Source: CAYRXM01 sp964428175
GTDB taxonomy: Bacteria > Chloroflexota > Anaerolineae > JAFGEY01
Length of the DNA stretch: 38,888 nucleotides
Assembly: GCA_964428175.1 (NCBI GenBank)
Contig: CAYRXM010000030.1
Span: 1-38,888, forward strand
Direction: 5' to 3'
In this document: one piece after another, positions 14,624-21,840 of the stretch
Layout of the letters: each line of letters begins with the position of its first letter
Position numbering within the stretch: position 1 is the first letter of the stretch
Notes under the pieces: model-generated
What the model saw: only the letters and a program-made list of their open reading frames with translations
Told to the model about the DNA's origin: nothing
Databases searched by the model: none
Translations under genes and position numbers: made by a program

Positions 14624-16150
14624 ATGGATCACCCTCGCGCCAGCGGCCTGCTGCTGCATCCCACCTCACTGCCCGGCCGCTATGGCATCGGCGACCTGGG
14701 CGACGCGGCCCTGGCCTGGATCGATTTTCTCGTCACCGCCGGGCAGTCGATCTGGCAGGTCTTGCCGCTCGGCCCGACCGGGTTCGCCGATTCGCCCTAT
14801 GCCTGCCTGTCGGCTTTTGCCGGCAACCCATTGCTGATCAGCCCGGACAGGCTGATCGAGAGCGGCGATCTGATCGCCGCCGACCTGGGCACAGTTCCGG
14901 CTTTTCCCCAAGAGCGAGTCGATTACGGCGCAGTGATCGAGTGGAAAATGCCCTTGCTTCACCGGGCCGCGCGTCGATTTCTATCTGCGGCTACGCCGCA
15001 GCGCCGGACGCAGTTCATCGCCTTTTGCGCCGACAATGCTGCCTGGCTCGACGACTATGCTCTTTTTATCGCGGTCAAAATGCATTTCAACCAGAGGATG
15101 TGGACCGATTGGGACGCCGGCATTGCCCTGCGCGAGCCTGCGGCGATGGCCCACTGGCAAAAAATGCTGGCCGACGAGATCGCCGAGCACCGGGTGCTGC
15201 AATTCTTTTTCTGGGAGCAGTGGCAGGCGTTGAAAAGCCGCGCCAACCGGCGCGGCGTGCGCATCGTCGGCGACGTGCCCATTTTCGTCGCCGGAGACAG
15301 CGCCGACGTGTGGGCCAACCGCCCACTGTTTCACCTCGACGAGACGGGCCGCCCCACCCTGATCGCCGGCGTGCCGCCCGATTATTTCAGCGAAACCGGT
15401 CAGCGCTGGGGCAACCCGCTCTATCGCTGGGACGTGCTGGCCGGGCAGGGCTACCACTGGTGGATCGAGCGCGTCCGCGCCATGCTCGACAAGGTGGACA
15501 TTGTGCGCATCGACCACTTTCGCGGCTTTATCGCCTACTGGGAGATTCCGGCCAGCGAACCAACGGCGATCAAGGGGCGTTGGGTGCCAGGGCCGAGCGC
15601 GGCGCTGTTTGCGGCCATCGAAAAAGCGTTGGGCCGACTGCCGATCTGGGCCGAAGACCTGGGCGTGATCACGCCGGAAGTGATCGACCTGCGCGAGCGG
15701 TTTGGCTTTCCGGGGATGAAAATCCTCCAGTTTGCCTTTGACGAGGACGCCCTGCGCGCCTCGTTTGGCGATTATACGCGCAATCCTTTTCTGCCACACA
15801 ACTATACGCCGAATTTCGTCGTTTACACAGGCACGCACGATAACGACACGGCGCTGGGCTGGTTCGAACATTGCGCAGCCGAGGAGCGCCAAAAAGCAAT
15901 GGACTATTTGGGCTGCGACGCGCGCGAATTCAACTGGTCGCTGATCCGCGCGGCCCTGGCCTCGGTGGCCCAAACGGCGGTTTTCCCGCTGCAAGATGTG
16001 CTGGGGCTGGGCACAGAGGCGCGGATGAACCTGCCCGGCACGTCAGGCGGCAACTGGACCTGGCGCTGCCCGCCCGGCGCGCTGACCGCACAATATGCCG
16101 AACGGCTCAGTGCGCTGACTGCCTGTTATGAAAGAATATCTCTCGCATAG
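14624..16150 (+). CDS. malQ: 4-alpha-glucanotransferase (amylomaltase)
   Basis: The 508-residue GH77 enzyme transfers alpha-1,4-glucan chains between maltodextrins in the cytoplasm. Visible landmarks are SGLLLHPTSLPGRYGIGDLG at the N-terminus, WQVLPLGPTGFADSPYAC, the catalytic nucleophile Asp297 in RIDHFRG, the acid/base Glu344 in WAEDLGVIT and the third acid in YTGTHDNDTALGW. The length and motif order are normal for the short bacterial form. The ribosome site AAAGGAGAG precedes the ATG. It is expressed from its own promoter through the 84-nt structured leader, so glycogen/maltodextrin turnover may be regulated by that RNA. The HD-GYP regulator gene follows 49 bp later. Confidence 0.95.
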   Translation: MDHPRASGLLLHPTSLPGRYGIGDLGDAALAWIDFLVTAGQSIWQVLPLGPTGFADSPYACLSAFAGNPLLISPDRLIESGDLIAADLGTVPAFPQERVDYGAVIEWKMPLLHRAARRFLSAATPQRRTQFIAFCADNAAWLDDYALFIAVKMHFNQRMWTDWDAGIALREPAAMAHWQKMLADEIAEHRVLQFFFWEQWQALKSRANRRGVRIVGDVPIFVAGDSADVWANRPLFHLDETGRPTLIAGVPPDYFSETGQRWGNPLYRWDVLAGQGYHWWIERVRAMLDKVDIVRIDHFRGFIAYWEIPASEPTAIKGRWVPGPSAALFAAIEKALGRLPIWAEDLGVITPEVIDLRERFGFPGMKILQFAFDEDALRASFGDYTRNPFLPHNYTPNFVVYTGTHDNDTALGWFEHCAAEERQKAMDYLGCDAREFNWSLIRAALASVAQTAVFPLQDVLGLGTEARMNLPGTSGGNWTWRCPPGALTAQYAERLSALTACYERISLA

Positions 16151-16199
16151 CGCGATACAAGCCGCGCCAGTCGTATCAAGTCCGATTTCTGGGGGGATT

Positions 16200-17363
16200 A
16201 TGTCCATAGAGTCACGCGCAAAAAAACTGTCGCCGGACCAGGCTGTACGCACCCATCCTTCGCCTAAACAGCCCACCCAGGCCCTAAACCCGGCCCGAAC
16301 CGAGCGCATCCTCATCGTCGACGACGATTTCTGGGTCGTCGATGTGATTTCCAAGCAGCTGGCGCTGGAAGGGTTCCAGGTCGACACGACGACCGAAAGC
16401 GACCAGGTCATGCGCATGCTGGCGCAAAAGCACTATGCCCTGGTGATTAGCGACCTCTCTATGCCGCCGCCCGACGGGTTGACCCTGCTCAAGCAAATCC
16501 AGGCCCAATACCCTTTCACCGCCGTCTTGATGCTCACCGGCGTCAACGACGTCAAGACCGCAATCCAGTCCATGCTCAACGGGGCCAGCGATTACCTGGT
16601 CAAACCACACAACGAGGCCCAGCTCAGGCTGCGCGTCGAACGCGCGTTGGAGCGCAGCCAACTGCTGCAAGAACGGGCGCTTTACTATGCCCGGCTCGAA
16701 GAACAGGTCAAGCAGCAAACGCAAAAATTGCGCCAGCAATCGCGCAAACTGTCGCAAATGCTCAACCAGCTCTACGTCACCTACCAGGCCACACTCAACG
16801 CCCTGGAAGCCGCACTCGATGTGCGCGATCAGAGTTCGCCTGGACACTGCCGCCGCGTCTCCAAGCTGGCCGTCCGCCTGGCCCGCAAAGTGGGGCTAAA
16901 AGGCAAAGACCTGACCGACATCGAACACGGCGCGCTGCTGCACGACATCGGCAAGCTGAGCATCCCCGACGCGATCCTGCTCAAACCCGGCCCGCTGACG
17001 ATCGAAGAACGGCAGATCGTCGAAAACCACCCCAACACCGGCGTCCAGATCGTCGGACACATCGACTTTTTGGCTGGCGCACTGCCGGTGGTGCGCTGCC
17101 ATCACGAACGCTACGACGGCAACGGCTACCCGGAAGGGCTAAGGGGCGAAGAAATCCCCCTGCTGGCGCGCATCTTTAGCATCGTCGATGCCTTTGATGC
17201 TCAGGTCTCCCAGCGCCCCTACAACCGCGTGCGCACCGTCGAGGCGGCGCTGGAAGAACTGCAAACTGCCAGAGGCGCCAGCTTTGATCCCCAGCTCGTC
17301 GACGCATTCGTCGAAATGATCGAGCAAGAAGAGCTCAAGAAAAGGCCGCCCTCGGCGAACTGA
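16200..17363 (+). CDS. response regulator with HD-GYP domain (c-di-GMP phosphodiesterase-like)
   Basis: A 387-residue cytoplasmic protein. A receiver domain (about 35-155) has the acidic pair in VDDDFWV, the phospho-acceptor in ALVISDLSMPPPDG, Thr in MLTGV and Lys in DYLVKPHNE. A coiled-coil linker (about 170-205, Gln/Lys/Leu-rich) leads to an HD-GYP domain with HCRRVSKLAVRLA, LLHDIGKLSIPDAILLKPG, HPNTGVQIV, HHERYDGNGYP and FSIVDAFDA. These are the metal-binding and c-di-GMP-hydrolysing residues of the RpfG group. The ATG at 16200 follows GGGGGGATT; an earlier in-frame ATG at 16128 lies inside malQ without a ribosome site. Its cognate kinase is not adjacent. Confidence 0.92.
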   Translation: MSIESRAKKLSPDQAVRTHPSPKQPTQALNPARTERILIVDDDFWVVDVISKQLALEGFQVDTTTESDQVMRMLAQKHYALVISDLSMPPPDGLTLLKQIQAQYPFTAVLMLTGVNDVKTAIQSMLNGASDYLVKPHNEAQLRLRVERALERSQLLQERALYYARLEEQVKQQTQKLRQQSRKLSQMLNQLYVTYQATLNALEAALDVRDQSSPGHCRRVSKLAVRLARKVGLKGKDLTDIEHGALLHDIGKLSIPDAILLKPGPLTIEERQIVENHPNTGVQIVGHIDFLAGALPVVRCHHERYDGNGYPEGLRGEEIPLLARIFSIVDAFDAQVSQRPYNRVRTVEAALEELQTARGASFDPQLVDAFVEMIEQEELKKRPPSAN

Positions 17364-17392
17364 GCGGCCTCGGCTCAGGCCAGGCCGCTCAG
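17360..17392. terminator. hairpin shared by two convergent gene ends
   Basis: CTGAGCGGCCT (17360-17370) and AGGCCGCTCAG (17382-17392) pair perfectly over 11 bp. The stem includes the stop codon of the HD-GYP gene and the last codons of rsgA, so one structure may close both transcripts. Confidence 0.5.
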
Positions 17393-18607
17393 AATCGCCC
17401 GGTAGCTGTGGTAGCGATCCTCGCAGAGCCGCCCGCTGCGCAGCGCCGCCTTGACCGCACAGCCCGGCTCGTGCGTGTGCGAGCAGTCGCCAAAGCGGCA
17501 GCGCCCTTGCAGGGCGGCGATCTCGGGATAAAAGCGCACCAACTCGCCCCGTTCCAGGCCGCTCAAGCCAAACTCGCGGATGCCCGGCGTATCGACGACG
17601 AACCCGCCCATCTCCAGTTCGAGCAGGTTGACCTGGGTCGTGGTATGCCGTCCTTCATGGCTATCGTCACTGACCTCGGCCACTTTGAGCTGAAACCCCG
17701 GCTGCACCGCCGTCAGCAAGGACGACTTGCCCACGCCGGACATCCCGGCCAGGACGGTCGTTTTGTCGCGCAAAATGTCGCGCAGCAAATCGATCCCCGC
17801 GCCGCTGACCACGCTGGTAAACAGCACCTCATAACCCAGTTCCAGGTACGGAGCAACCTTGCCCCGGCACTGCTGCACGTCCTCGGCCAGGTCGATCTTG
17901 TTGACGCAGAGGATCGGCCGCAGACCGTGTCGCTCGGCAGCGATCAGGTAGCGGTCGACCAGCTCCATCCACAGCGGCGGGTCGCGCCAGGCGGCGACGA
18001 TCAGTAGGTGGTCGGCGTTGGCGACGATCAACTGCTGCAAGTGGCCGTAAAACACGTCCGGGCGCGCCAGCGCGCTCCGCCGAGGCAGCACCGTCTCCAC
18101 TACCCCCTGCCCCACCTCCGCCTCCGACACGACCACCCGGTCGCCGACGGCGACGACGTTGGTGAAACCGGTATCCTCGGCGCTGAGCGAACCGCGCAGC
18201 CCGCACAGCAGTTGATGCCCGTTCACCCTGACCCGGCACAGCCCGCTGCTGACCTCAATCACCGTGCCCACCAGCCCGGCGGCCGGTTCTTCGCCCGAGT
18301 CACGTGCGCGAAGCGCGGGCACTGCTTCGACCGGCTCCGACGCTGCACCCTCGGCTTCCTCGTGCAGCTTTTGGAGCGCTGCCGTCATCACTCGCTGGCG
18401 GCGTTCTCGCTCGCCGCGCGGCATCACCCGCTCGCTGGCGGGCACATCCAGTTCGTACAATTCATCCGCATCGTCCAAACTATCCGGCATCCATTCTTTG
18501 CTGCGCACCCGCTTGGGCTTGCGGTTGCGACGAATTTCCTTGCGCACCTGGCGCTGCTGGGCGTCCTCGCGAACGTGTTCCCAGAGTTTTTTCTCCCGCT
18601 TTGACAA
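17375..18607 (-). CDS. rsgA: ribosome small subunit-dependent GTPase A
   Basis: The 410-residue protein is a circularly permuted GTPase that checks 30S maturation. An OB-fold (about 112-175, TVIEVSSGLCRVRVNG) precedes the permuted motifs: G4 NKID near residue 230, G5 TSVVSGAGID, G1 GMSGVGKSS near 290, the switch region and G3 VDTPGIREFG. The C-terminal zinc site is visible as CRFGDCSHTHEPGC. A charged N-terminal tail of about 110 residues is longer than in most RsgA proteins. The start is TTG at 18607, preceded by GTGGAGGATTAG, as no ATG fits the ribosome site. A terminator and two further hairpins lie directly upstream, behind a 19-codon ORF and an RNA leader, so read-through control is possible. 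Confidence 0.94.
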   Translation of the reverse strand: MSKREKKLWEHVREDAQQRQVRKEIRRNRKPKRVRSKEWMPDSLDDADELYELDVPASERVMPRGERERRQRVMTAALQKLHEEAEGAASEPVEAVPALRARDSGEEPAAGLVGTVIEVSSGLCRVRVNGHQLLCGLRGSLSAEDTGFTNVVAVGDRVVVSEAEVGQGVVETVLPRRSALARPDVFYGHLQQLIVANADHLLIVAAWRDPPLWMELVDRYLIAAERHGLRPILCVNKIDLAEDVQQCRGKVAPYLELGYEVLFTSVVSGAGIDLLRDILRDKTTVLAGMSGVGKSSLLTAVQPGFQLKVAEVSDDSHEGRHTTTQVNLLELEMGGFVVDTPGIREFGLSGLERGELVRFYPEIAALQGRCRFGDCSHTHEPGCAVKAALRSGRLCEDRYHSYRAILSGLA

Positions 18608-18627
18608 CGTCTAATCCTCCACAAAAC

Positions 18628-18659
18628 AAAAAGGCCACGAGTGTGAATACTCATGGCCT
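18628..18659 (-). terminator. terminator directly upstream of rsgA
   Basis: On the minus strand AGGCCATGAGT and ACTCGTGGCCT form an 11-bp stem (one T.G) with a six-base loop, then TTTTTGTTTTG. It ends the transcript carrying the 19-codon ORF only about 20 bases before the rsgA start codon. Confidence 0.7.
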
Positions 18660-18671
18660 GAACATACCGCC

Positions 18672-18739
18672 GGCGCAGCGCAAGCGCTGCGCCCTAAACA
18701 CAAAGGCCATGAGCACGGCATTGCGCCCGCTCACGGCCT
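18672..18739 (-). repeat. two further hairpins preceding the rsgA-proximal terminator
   Basis: A 9-bp stem (GGCGCAGCG with CGCTGCGCC, 18672-18693) and an 11-bp stem (18704-18714 with 18729-18739, one G.T) lie in series. The second shares its AGGCC-GTGAGC-type sequence with the terminator at 18632-18659, so the hairpins look like duplicates that could pair alternatively. Confidence 0.55.
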
Positions 18740-18797
18740 GAAAGGAGCTATAGACTTGTCCAAAGCGTCTCGTCTTTGATTGGACAGACGACGCGCC

Positions 18798-18857
18798 TTA
18801 CCCTACCAGACCGCGGCGAGCCAGATTGGCAACAGAAAGGACATTCTCTTTTTGCAT
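18798..18857 (-). CDS. 19-codon leader ORF
   Basis: The ORF encodes MQKENVLSVANLARRGLVG. Its ATG (18857-18855) is preceded by AAGGAGG eight bases upstream, as good a ribosome site as any in the window. It begins 28 bases after the structured leader copy B and is followed by three hairpins, the last with a T run, then rsgA. The product is too short to classify. It may be a regulatory leader peptide or a small membrane-associated peptide. Confidence rests on the ribosome site and context, not homology. Confidence 0.5.
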   Translation of the reverse strand: MQKENVLSVANLARRGLVG

Positions 18858-18885
18858 ACGACTCGCCTCCTTGATAAAAATAGGG

Positions 18886-18982
18886 CCTATCCTTCAAGAT
18901 CGTTGCTTTGTAGACACAAATCTTTCCGAGCAGACAGGTCCTGTTCAGTTCCGATTCAGTCGGGATAGGTTAGTGCAAGACA
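18886..18982 (-). ncRNA. structured leader RNA, copy B
   Basis: The 84-nt core (18969 down to 18886) starts CCTATCC and ends GGATAGG like copy A. It keeps TGAATCGGA, CTGAACAGGAC and GCTCGG, and at the 3' side GCAACGATCTTG. The 5' partner of that last segment has diverged here (mismatches and U.G pairs), so the 3' segment appears conserved for its own sequence. It starts about 13 bases after the predicted transcription start and is followed by the 19-codon ORF. Confidence 0.65.
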
Positions 18983-18988
18983 ACCACT

Positions 18989-19016
18989 ATTATAACCGAA
19001 AATGAATCCCTGTCAA
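18989..19016 (-). promoter_or_regulatory. promoter of leader RNA copy B
   Basis: On the minus strand TTGACA (19016-19011) and TATAAT (18994-18989) are 16 bp apart, both perfect hexamers. Confidence 0.8.
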
Positions 19017-19026
19017 ATAACACCTT

Positions 19027-19383
19027 TTATCGACAATTGACCTGATTCACTGTTTGCCACAAAAAACCGAGCACCTGCGCATCCGTCCATTCCGCCTGCT
19101 GCGCGCCGGGGTCGAAAGCATCCTGCTGCGGATCGGAAAGCAGCGGGCAACTTGCAGTACCGCTCCCCGGCAGGGTGGCATCCAGCCCAAACGCCAGCCC
19201 CACCGCGCCAAGCGCAGTGGCAAACCCGCGTCGATAGATGTGCAGCAGCTTGCCTACCGGCACACCCTGCAAATCCGGGTCTTCCAGCATCTCCAGCACC
19301 AGCGACGCCGATCCTTCGCTGGCGGCATAGGTGGAGCGCAGAATGTTGAGAATATCCTGCTTGAAATACACGTCGAACGACAT
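19027..19383 (-). CDS. 118-aa hypothetical protein downstream of FtsK-like ATPase
   Basis: A 118-residue soluble protein with a mainly helical N-terminal half (LNILRSTYAASEGSASLVLE) and a central hydrophobic stretch (FATALGAVGLAFGLD) that could be a membrane-associated helix. It shows no motif I recognise. It starts six bases after the FtsK-like gene stop, with GAAGGGGAG as ribosome site, and is the last gene of the three-gene block controlled by the double GAAC-N4-GTTC operator. A role with the translocase or replicon maintenance is inferred from position only. Confidence 0.6.
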   Translation of the reverse strand: MSFDVYFKQDILNILRSTYAASEGSASLVLEMLEDPDLQGVPVGKLLHIYRRGFATALGAVGLAFGLDATLPGSGTASCPLLSDPQQDAFDPGAQQAEWTDAQVLGFLWQTVNQVNCR

Positions 19384-19389
19384 TGCCCC

Positions 19390-20808
19390 TCACTCCCCTT
19401 CTTCCATATCAGTCTGCGTCGATGCGGCCAACTCGCGCTTGCCCAACGACTCGAAAACCAGCCTGCACAACGCCTCGGTGATCCGCCGTGGCTCGACCAC
19501 CGACGCCGGCTCGCTCAACCAGCCATTCAACTCCCAGCGCCGTCCCAGCTTGACCAACTGCCGCCGCGAGATTTGCCCCTTGAACTGCTCATAGATGCGC
19601 CCAATCGGAAACTCGCCATCCAGTTCGTCCTGGGCATAGACGACCAACGCCCGTTCAAGCTCGGTCAACGTGGGGCCGTCCAGCTCGGCCCAGCGCCGCG
19701 CCAGGGCCAGCACCGCCTCGTCGGGGACGTGAAAACCCTGCAACTCGGCCAGCGCACCGTCCATCCGCGCCAGCAGCCGCCCGCGGATGGTGCGCGGCAG
19801 TTCCTGCGCGCCCGTCCGCCCCAGGATGGTGCGCGAGTGCTCCGGCCCGGCCACGCGAAACGCAATCCGCGTCGACATGTTGCCGCGAATCAGCGTATTG
19901 AGCACCTCGGCCTTGGGGTTCTGCGTCGCCAGGATCATGATCAGCCCAAACGCCGCACCCTTGCTCGACAGGCGAATCAGGTTCTTGTAGAACGTGCTGT
20001 TCAGCCCGGCCTGCAAGGCAATGTCGCTCACCTCATCGATCACCACTAAAATCAGTGGCAGCGGCTTTTCGCCCCGCTCGGACACGCACTGGTTATAGGC
20101 CCGCAGGTGGCGCGCAAACACACCGGCAAACAGGTCGCGGCGGCGATCCATCTCGCTGATCAGCCAACTGGTCAGCGCCGACGCACTGTGCGGCTCGGTC
20201 GCCACCGGCTTGACCAGGTGCGGGATGCCTTCAAAAGGGGTAAACTCGACGCCCTTGGGATCGATCAGCGCCAGGCGCAGCGTCTCCGGGGTATAGGTGG
20301 AAAGCAGTGCGGTCAACGTCGCATTCAGCCAGGTCGACTTGCCGCTGCGGCTCTCGCCGCCCACCAGGATGTGCGAGGTTTCGTACAGGCTGCGCCACTC
20401 GGCCTTGTCCAGCCCCTGCCCGATGGGAATCATGTAATCGCCAGGCGGGCGCACGCGCATGTCCAGCTCAACCGAGGTCGGCAGCCGCCGCTTGCCTCGC
20501 GGCTGAAGCTCGATGCAGTAGGTCAGCCCGGTGGTGTTGAGCTTGTGGACCGGCTTGCCGACCACCGCCGTCAGGTGGTGAATCGTCTCCGGGTGGGTCA
20601 GCTTGCCGATGCTCACCCGCGGCGGAAGGCGCTGCACATCGACCTCCAGCACGCCAAACTGATCGCCGACCACGCCCAACTGGCGGTACGAGATTTCGAT
20701 CAGATCGTCGTTCTTGGTGCGATAGCACAGACCGAGACGGGTCAGCGCGGTGCGAATCCGCTCTGCCGCCTCGTGAACTTCGAGCCGTGGATCCAATTGC
20801 AAGCTCAT
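19390..20808 (-). CDS. FtsK/SpoIIIE-type DNA translocase-like ATPase
   Basis: A 472-residue P-loop ATPase of the FtsK/HerA group. The Walker A motif GGESRSGKST is at about residues 150-159. Walker B is in PLILVVIDEVSDIA near 240, and the sensor segment MILATQNPKAEVLNTLIRGNM matches the FtsK pattern (ilATQrPs..visg.ik.N.p.Ria). The N-terminal 130 residues resemble the FtsK beta domain. There are no membrane helices; these are supplied by the small membrane protein upstream. The C-terminal 100 residues may include a winged helix. Plasmids and integrative elements use such proteins for transfer or segregation, and the ParM/RHH genes upstream support a replicon-maintenance function. Confidence 0.85.
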   Translation of the reverse strand: MSLQLDPRLEVHEAAERIRTALTRLGLCYRTKNDDLIEISYRQLGVVGDQFGVLEVDVQRLPPRVSIGKLTHPETIHHLTAVVGKPVHKLNTTGLTYCIELQPRGKRRLPTSVELDMRVRPPGDYMIPIGQGLDKAEWRSLYETSHILVGGESRSGKSTWLNATLTALLSTYTPETLRLALIDPKGVEFTPFEGIPHLVKPVATEPHSASALTSWLISEMDRRRDLFAGVFARHLRAYNQCVSERGEKPLPLILVVIDEVSDIALQAGLNSTFYKNLIRLSSKGAAFGLIMILATQNPKAEVLNTLIRGNMSTRIAFRVAGPEHSRTILGRTGAQELPRTIRGRLLARMDGALAELQGFHVPDEAVLALARRWAELDGPTLTELERALVVYAQDELDGEFPIGRIYEQFKGQISRRQLVKLGRRWELNGWLSEPASVVEPRRITEALCRLVFESLGKRELAASTQTDMEEGE

Positions 20809-20814
20809 CAGGGC

Positions 20815-21435
20815 CTACTTGTCCCCCACATCGAGGAGCAGCCGCTCGATATGCGACGGCTCCAAATTCAATTCCTTGACCTCCGGCAGCGAACGCGACA
20901 GGCGGTTGGCAGCAAACATATCAGCCGTCACCGGCGTACTGAGAGGCAGCGGCGTATGGCCGCTCACCGCAGCGCGCAGCGCCTGGGTGGCCTGGGCCTG
21001 CCCGGTGACCTGAAGTTGGGCCGAAAGCTGTCCCTGTGGAAGCGGGTGCTGCACAGTCAAAGGGGGAATACCGTTGGCATACACCGTCGTCGCCGACGGC
21101 GCGCGGTTCGGATCGTGGAACACCTTGGCCGGCCCCATCTGCGCCTCGCGCACCGGATACAGCCCGGCCTGGTTGGGATACAGCGTGTTCACGCGGTGGT
21201 TGATCCAGCGCACCACCCCCAACCCGATGCCCCCCAGCGTAAACAGCACAACACCGCCCAGCAGCACGCGAAACGCAACCTGAAAGGGCAGCATCGTCCG
21301 GGTGACCTGGAGGTTCATCGCCGTGCGCTCCAGTTCATAGGCAGTAGGCTGCTTGATGCCACTCCCCAGCCACAGCCCCACCCCCAACACGGTGACAAAC
21401 AAGGCGAAAACGCCGATAAACGCCCAGCGCTTCAT
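20815..21435 (-). CDS. two-helix membrane protein, first gene of the FtsK-like operon
   Basis: A 206-residue protein with a membrane anchor at residues about 5-27 and a second helix at about 52-78, followed by a Pro/Gln-rich and then charged cytoplasmic tail ending in ELNLEPSHIERLLLDVGDK. No family was recognised. The ATG at 21435 follows GAAGGAGGAACCC. It ends six bases before the FtsK-like gene. The pair looks like a split version of membrane-anchored FtsK or a conjugation coupling complex, an inference from order and topology. Its promoter carries two abutting palindromic operators. Confidence 0.65.
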   Translation of the reverse strand: MKRWAFIGVFALFVTVLGVGLWLGSGIKQPTAYELERTAMNLQVTRTMLPFQVAFRVLLGGVVLFTLGGIGLGVVRWINHRVNTLYPNQAGLYPVREAQMGPAKVFHDPNRAPSATTVYANGIPPLTVQHPLPQGQLSAQLQVTGQAQATQALRAAVSGHTPLPLSTPVTADMFAANRLSRSLPEVKELNLEPSHIERLLLDVGDK

Positions 21436-21451
21436 GATGGGTTCCTCCTTC

Positions 21452-21513
21452 TAGAACAAGTGTTCTATAGAACATCTGTTCTAATTATACACCAGACAGA
21501 CTTCACTTGTCAA
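21452..21513 (-). promoter_or_regulatory. promoter with two abutting LexA-type operators
   Basis: On the minus strand TTGACA (21513-21508) and TATAAT (21489-21484) are 18 bp apart. Directly downstream are two copies of TAGAACANNTGTTCTA (21468-21483 and 21452-21467), touching each other with centres 16 bp apart. GAAC-N4-GTTC is the LexA recognition core in Gram-positive bacteria. Either LexA/SOS control or an element-encoded repressor of the same type is implied. Confidence 0.75.
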
Positions 21514-21557
21514 GCTGAAATTTAACATAATCGATGTATGCAAAAACAGCACAAGCG

Positions 21558-21582
21558 CATTTTGCGAACGATCTGCAAAATG
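21558..21582 (-). terminator. possible terminator of the parM-like operon
   Basis: CATTTTGC (21558-21565) and GCAAAATG (21575-21582) form an 8-bp stem. On the minus strand a T run (GTTTTTG) follows after about 13 bases. It lies 40 bases past the ribbon-helix-helix gene. Confidence 0.4.
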
Positions 21583-21621
21583 GCCGTGCCGGATTTTCTC
21601 CCCCATAAGATGCCGCGGCGA

Positions 21622-21840
21622 TCAAAACAACGCATCCAGCGCGGCGGCAAGCTGTGCGTCTTCGACGGCCTTGTGCGGACGGTCGCGCTGCTCGCGCACA
21701 TAGAGCCGCAGCGCCTTGCGGATGGCCTGGCTGCGCTCGCGCGGCTGCATCGACGCCAGCCAGTCGATGACCGGGTCGTCGCGCCCCGCCCGCAGCCGGA
21801 ACTGCGGGCGCAGTTCCTGAAAGTAGGCCAGCTCACTCAT
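21622..21840 (-). CDS. 72-aa ribbon-helix-helix protein (ParR/CopG-like)
   Basis: A 72-residue protein. FRLRAGRDDPVIDWLASM followed by RERSQAIRKALRLYV fits the ribbon-helix-helix fold: a basic beta strand, then a helix, turn and helix with the RS..IR.AL pattern. Its ATG (21840) lies inside the last codons of the ParM-like gene (GCATGAGTGA), so the two are translationally coupled. A small RHH protein coupled to an actin-like ATPase is the ParM-ParR arrangement of type II plasmid partition, where ParR binds the centromere and caps the ParM filament. ParR-type function is inferred. Confidence 0.72.
   Translation of the reverse strand: MSELAYFQELRPQFRLRAGRDDPVIDWLASMQPRERSQAIRKALRLYVREQRDRPHKAVEDAQLAAALDALF

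Noticed and set aside
16128..16199. Longer N-terminus of the HD-GYP regulator starting inside malQ
   Set aside because: No ribosome site, overlap with malQ codons, and the ATG at 16200 has GGGGGGATT at proper distance.
20107..21525. 472-codon plus-strand reading frame
   Set aside because: It is antisense to the FtsK-like ATPase and membrane protein genes; its Arg/Gln/His-rich content is a composition artefact.
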